Made by a program: the position numbers and the translations under genes. Below the pieces are notes generated by a model. The model saw only the letters and a program-made list of their open reading frames with translations. It had not been told where the DNA came from and ran no database searches. A DNA stretch of 64,000 bases from Bifidobacterium sp. ESL0682. Its GTDB lineage: Bacteria > Actinomycetota > Actinomycetes > Actinomycetales > Bifidobacteriaceae. The DNA is taken from contig NZ_CP113942.1 in NCBI RefSeq assembly GCF_029392815.1, positions 1,240,001-1,304,000 of the forward strand, read 5' to 3'. Of this stretch, positions 62,397-64,000 are shown in pieces (position 1 is the stretch's first letter; each line of letters opens with the position of its first letter).

Positions 62397-63130
62397 GACT
62401 CCTCCTCGCCCAAATTGACATTGTTACCAGGCACAAATTGACGAATATGTCGATTTTCCCGAATAAGATTCGAGTCAAGTTCCCGCGAACCAGGTTGCGG
62501 AAATTCTATAACCCCATTGTGCATCACAGGACGCCAGAACTGAGCGATGAAATCATGCTGATCGTTTTCATCTGGATAAATGAAGGAATGGAAGGTGTAC
62601 CCCATGTCCATCTCGCCATAATCATCATAGAAACCTCCGCCTGAACCGAATTCACAAGGTTCGACATACCCTTGACACTCGCGCGTCCCAAGAAAGACAT
62701 CTCTTCTACCACCAAGATTCACCGATCTTTTAGCGATGTTATGATGTTTGTTTTCATCCCGGTCAGCTGCCAAATCTTCTCGTTGCTTGTTCCACTCGAA
62801 GTGGGCGAGTACTTGGTAACGTACATCCTTCAGGTATGTATAGTACGAAAGATCGTTGCCACCTTGTGTATATTTTATGGGACGAATGCCTTTGCTTTCG
62901 GTCTGAATTCGGTTGACGACCCGGACGGCATCCACATACCAAATAAACGTCGGCTTCCAGTAAACGCTTTCGGTGATGCCTTTAAGTGCCTGGTACGTGG
63001 GAATCTGATAGGAGAATTTCTCACCTCCTACACGCGTTGCCACTTCAGAAAACAACGCATAAGGTCCGAACACCTCAAATTCTATGGAATTACGATATTT
63101 TTCATATTGCACATCCTGTTTCATTGTCAA
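62393..63130 (-). CDS. cas5c: Type I-C Cas5 (Cas5d) crRNA-processing protein
   Basis: In type I-C, Cas5 replaces Cas6 and cuts the repeat to make crRNA. The 245-residue protein starts NSIEFEVFGPYALFSEVATRVGGEKFSYQIPTYQALKGI and has KYTQGGNDLSYYTYLKDVRYQVLAHFEWN and NLGGRRDVFLGTRECQGYVEP, typical of Cas5d. The conserved Tyr, Lys and His of the active site are plausible within these segments. Its start lies inside the cas3 3' end (29-base overlap), and its stop overlaps the cas8c start by 4 bases. An ATG at 63124 is an alternative. Confidence 0.94.
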   Translation of the reverse strand: MTMKQDVQYEKYRNSIEFEVFGPYALFSEVATRVGGEKFSYQIPTYQALKGITESVYWKPTFIWYVDAVRVVNRIQTESKGIRPIKYTQGGNDLSYYTYLKDVRYQVLAHFEWNKQREDLAADRDENKHHNIAKRSVNLGGRRDVFLGTRECQGYVEPCEFGSGGGFYDDYGEMDMGYTFHSFIYPDENDQHDFIAQFWRPVMHNGVIEFPQPGSRELDSNLIRENRHIRQFVPGNNVNLGEEES

Positions 63131-64000
63131 ACATCAAAAGGGGCATCTCCGTCTCAGTTACCACACCGTAGTCATCCTTATAATAAACCTCATTAAGCTG
63201 CCACACGTCGAAATCCTTATCGATACATTCCAAAGCGTGGTGGCTCATCAGTTTTTGAACTTCATAATCAAACAGAGATACAGAATAATCCTGTAACTTC
63301 CTTAGAGCCTTTACTCTTTGTTTGGCATCGCCGTTTCGCAAACAATCAACCCAAATATCACTGTCTCCATAATGGACCACAACATTCCTTGCGACATTCG
63401 ATATTACATGGAAGTTATCGCTTACCGTCTTAAACGACTGAGCGAGACAGTGCGCATAACCTCGATTGTCAATATGATCCATATACGATTCTCGCGCCGT
63501 CTCATTTACAGATAACAACTCATAGGCTGTCCTATCATTTGCCATAGGGTAATCCATTCTTCCGCCCTTATCACATTCATGAAAATATTCTTGGTAAAAC
63601 GCATCCAACATCTCCTTTGATTGCAAATCCGCATCCGGATAGTCATGCATCAGGCCCAGAGTAATGGATTTGCCCAACTCAATGTCCTTGAGTCTGCTTA
63701 GTCCTCTCTCATTTGCGATTGGATAGACGTACACATTTTTCGGGGTCTCGGATTCACCGCTTCGATTGCATCGCCCGGCTGCCTGCATAATGCTGTCCAG
63801 ACCAGCCATCGCGCGCACGACACTGGAAAAAGACACATCGACGCCAGCCTCAATGAGCTGCGTACTGATGCAGATAACGGGCTTACCTGTATACACACGT
63901 TTGTCCCTAATTGTCTCATTCAGGGGTTTAAGCAGGGTTTCCATATGACTGATTTGATCTCGTCTGTGACGACCACACATCGAAGTACTTAAATGGATGA
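63102..64000 (-). CDS. cas3: CRISPR-associated helicase Cas3, C-terminal part (runs off the right edge)
   Basis: Cas3 unwinds and degrades the target DNA after Cascade binding. About 299 residues are in the window and the frame is open to the edge (HLSTSMCGRHRRDQI). Helicase motifs V and VI are readable as VICISTQLIEAGVDVSF and DSIMQAAGRCNRSGE, followed by the C-terminal domain ending LLMFDNETGCAI. The HD nuclease and Walker motifs lie outside. It is the first gene of cas3-cas5-cas8c-cas7-cas4-cas1-cas2. Confidence 0.93.
   Translation of the reverse strand, partial: IHLSTSMCGRHRRDQISHMETLLKPLNETIRDKRVYTGKPVICISTQLIEAGVDVSFSSVVRAMAGLDSIMQAAGRCNRSGESETPKNVYVYPIANERGLSRLKDIELGKSITLGLMHDYPDADLQSKEMLDAFYQEYFHECDKGGRMDYPMANDRTAYELLSVNETARESYMDHIDNRGYAHCLAQSFKTVSDNFHVISNVARNVVVHYGDSDIWVDCLRNGDAKQRVKALRKLQDYSVSLFDYEVQKLMSHHALECIDKDFDVWQLNEVYYKDDYGVVTETEMPLLMFDNETGCAI

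Overview
The window is a chromosomal segment of a high-GC actinobacterium, almost certainly a member of the Bifidobacteriaceae. The evidence is the gene order efp-nusB-carA-carB-gmk, the str operon rpsL-rpsG-fusA-tuf, an omega subunit of bifidobacterial type, and the general protein flavour. I cannot name a species from sequence alone.

Layout. 1-2631: the C-terminal part of a large BspA-like surface protein with a sortase-type tail. 2984-6170: rpoZ, a membrane-anchored hypothetical and ilvD. 6291-13398: a minus-strand run efp, nusB, carA, carB, gmk (translation, transcription, carbamoyl phosphate, GMP kinase). 13590-17971: the str operon. 18314-25233: an aldehyde dehydrogenase, tRNA-His, a MetNIQ-type methionine importer, a formate/nitrite-family channel with a Crp/Fnr-like site upstream, and a threonine-aldolase-like enzyme. 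25293-33677: a cell-envelope island (glycosyltransferase, LTA-synthase-like protein, membrane esterase, MprF-like protein). 33787-35528: a Fur-family regulator, a YhbY-like RNA-binding protein and tRNA-Arg. 35575-42910: a two-component system beside two tandem ABC-export units; the two units carry a nearly identical promoter element at the same distance from their start codons. 43138-45636: a RecG-C-terminal-like ATPase-fold protein and an SLC13/ArsB-type permease. 46054-52626: dnaG, dgt, alr, a GNAT acetyltransferase and luxS. 52799-54367: a secreted, wall-anchored DUF1524 nuclease-like protein. 54880-64000: a type I-C CRISPR-Cas locus (35 clear repeats; cas2, cas1, cas4, cas7, cas8c, cas5 and the 3' part of cas3), more AT-rich than its surroundings.

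A striking property of the window is that seven otherwise well-conserved genes are broken by ten one-base frame changes. Most look like the loss of one base from a short homopolymer (C4, A5 or T5 tracts). The set includes carB and cas8c, each hit twice. Recurrent consensus errors are the most economical explanation; real inactivation or phase variation cannot be excluded for individual genes. I list these genes over their full span and state where the frame changes.

The best candidate for an under-described system is the two-component/tandem-ABC cluster at 35.5-43 kb with its duplicated operator-promoter. The envelope island and the wall-anchored nuclease are secondary candidates.
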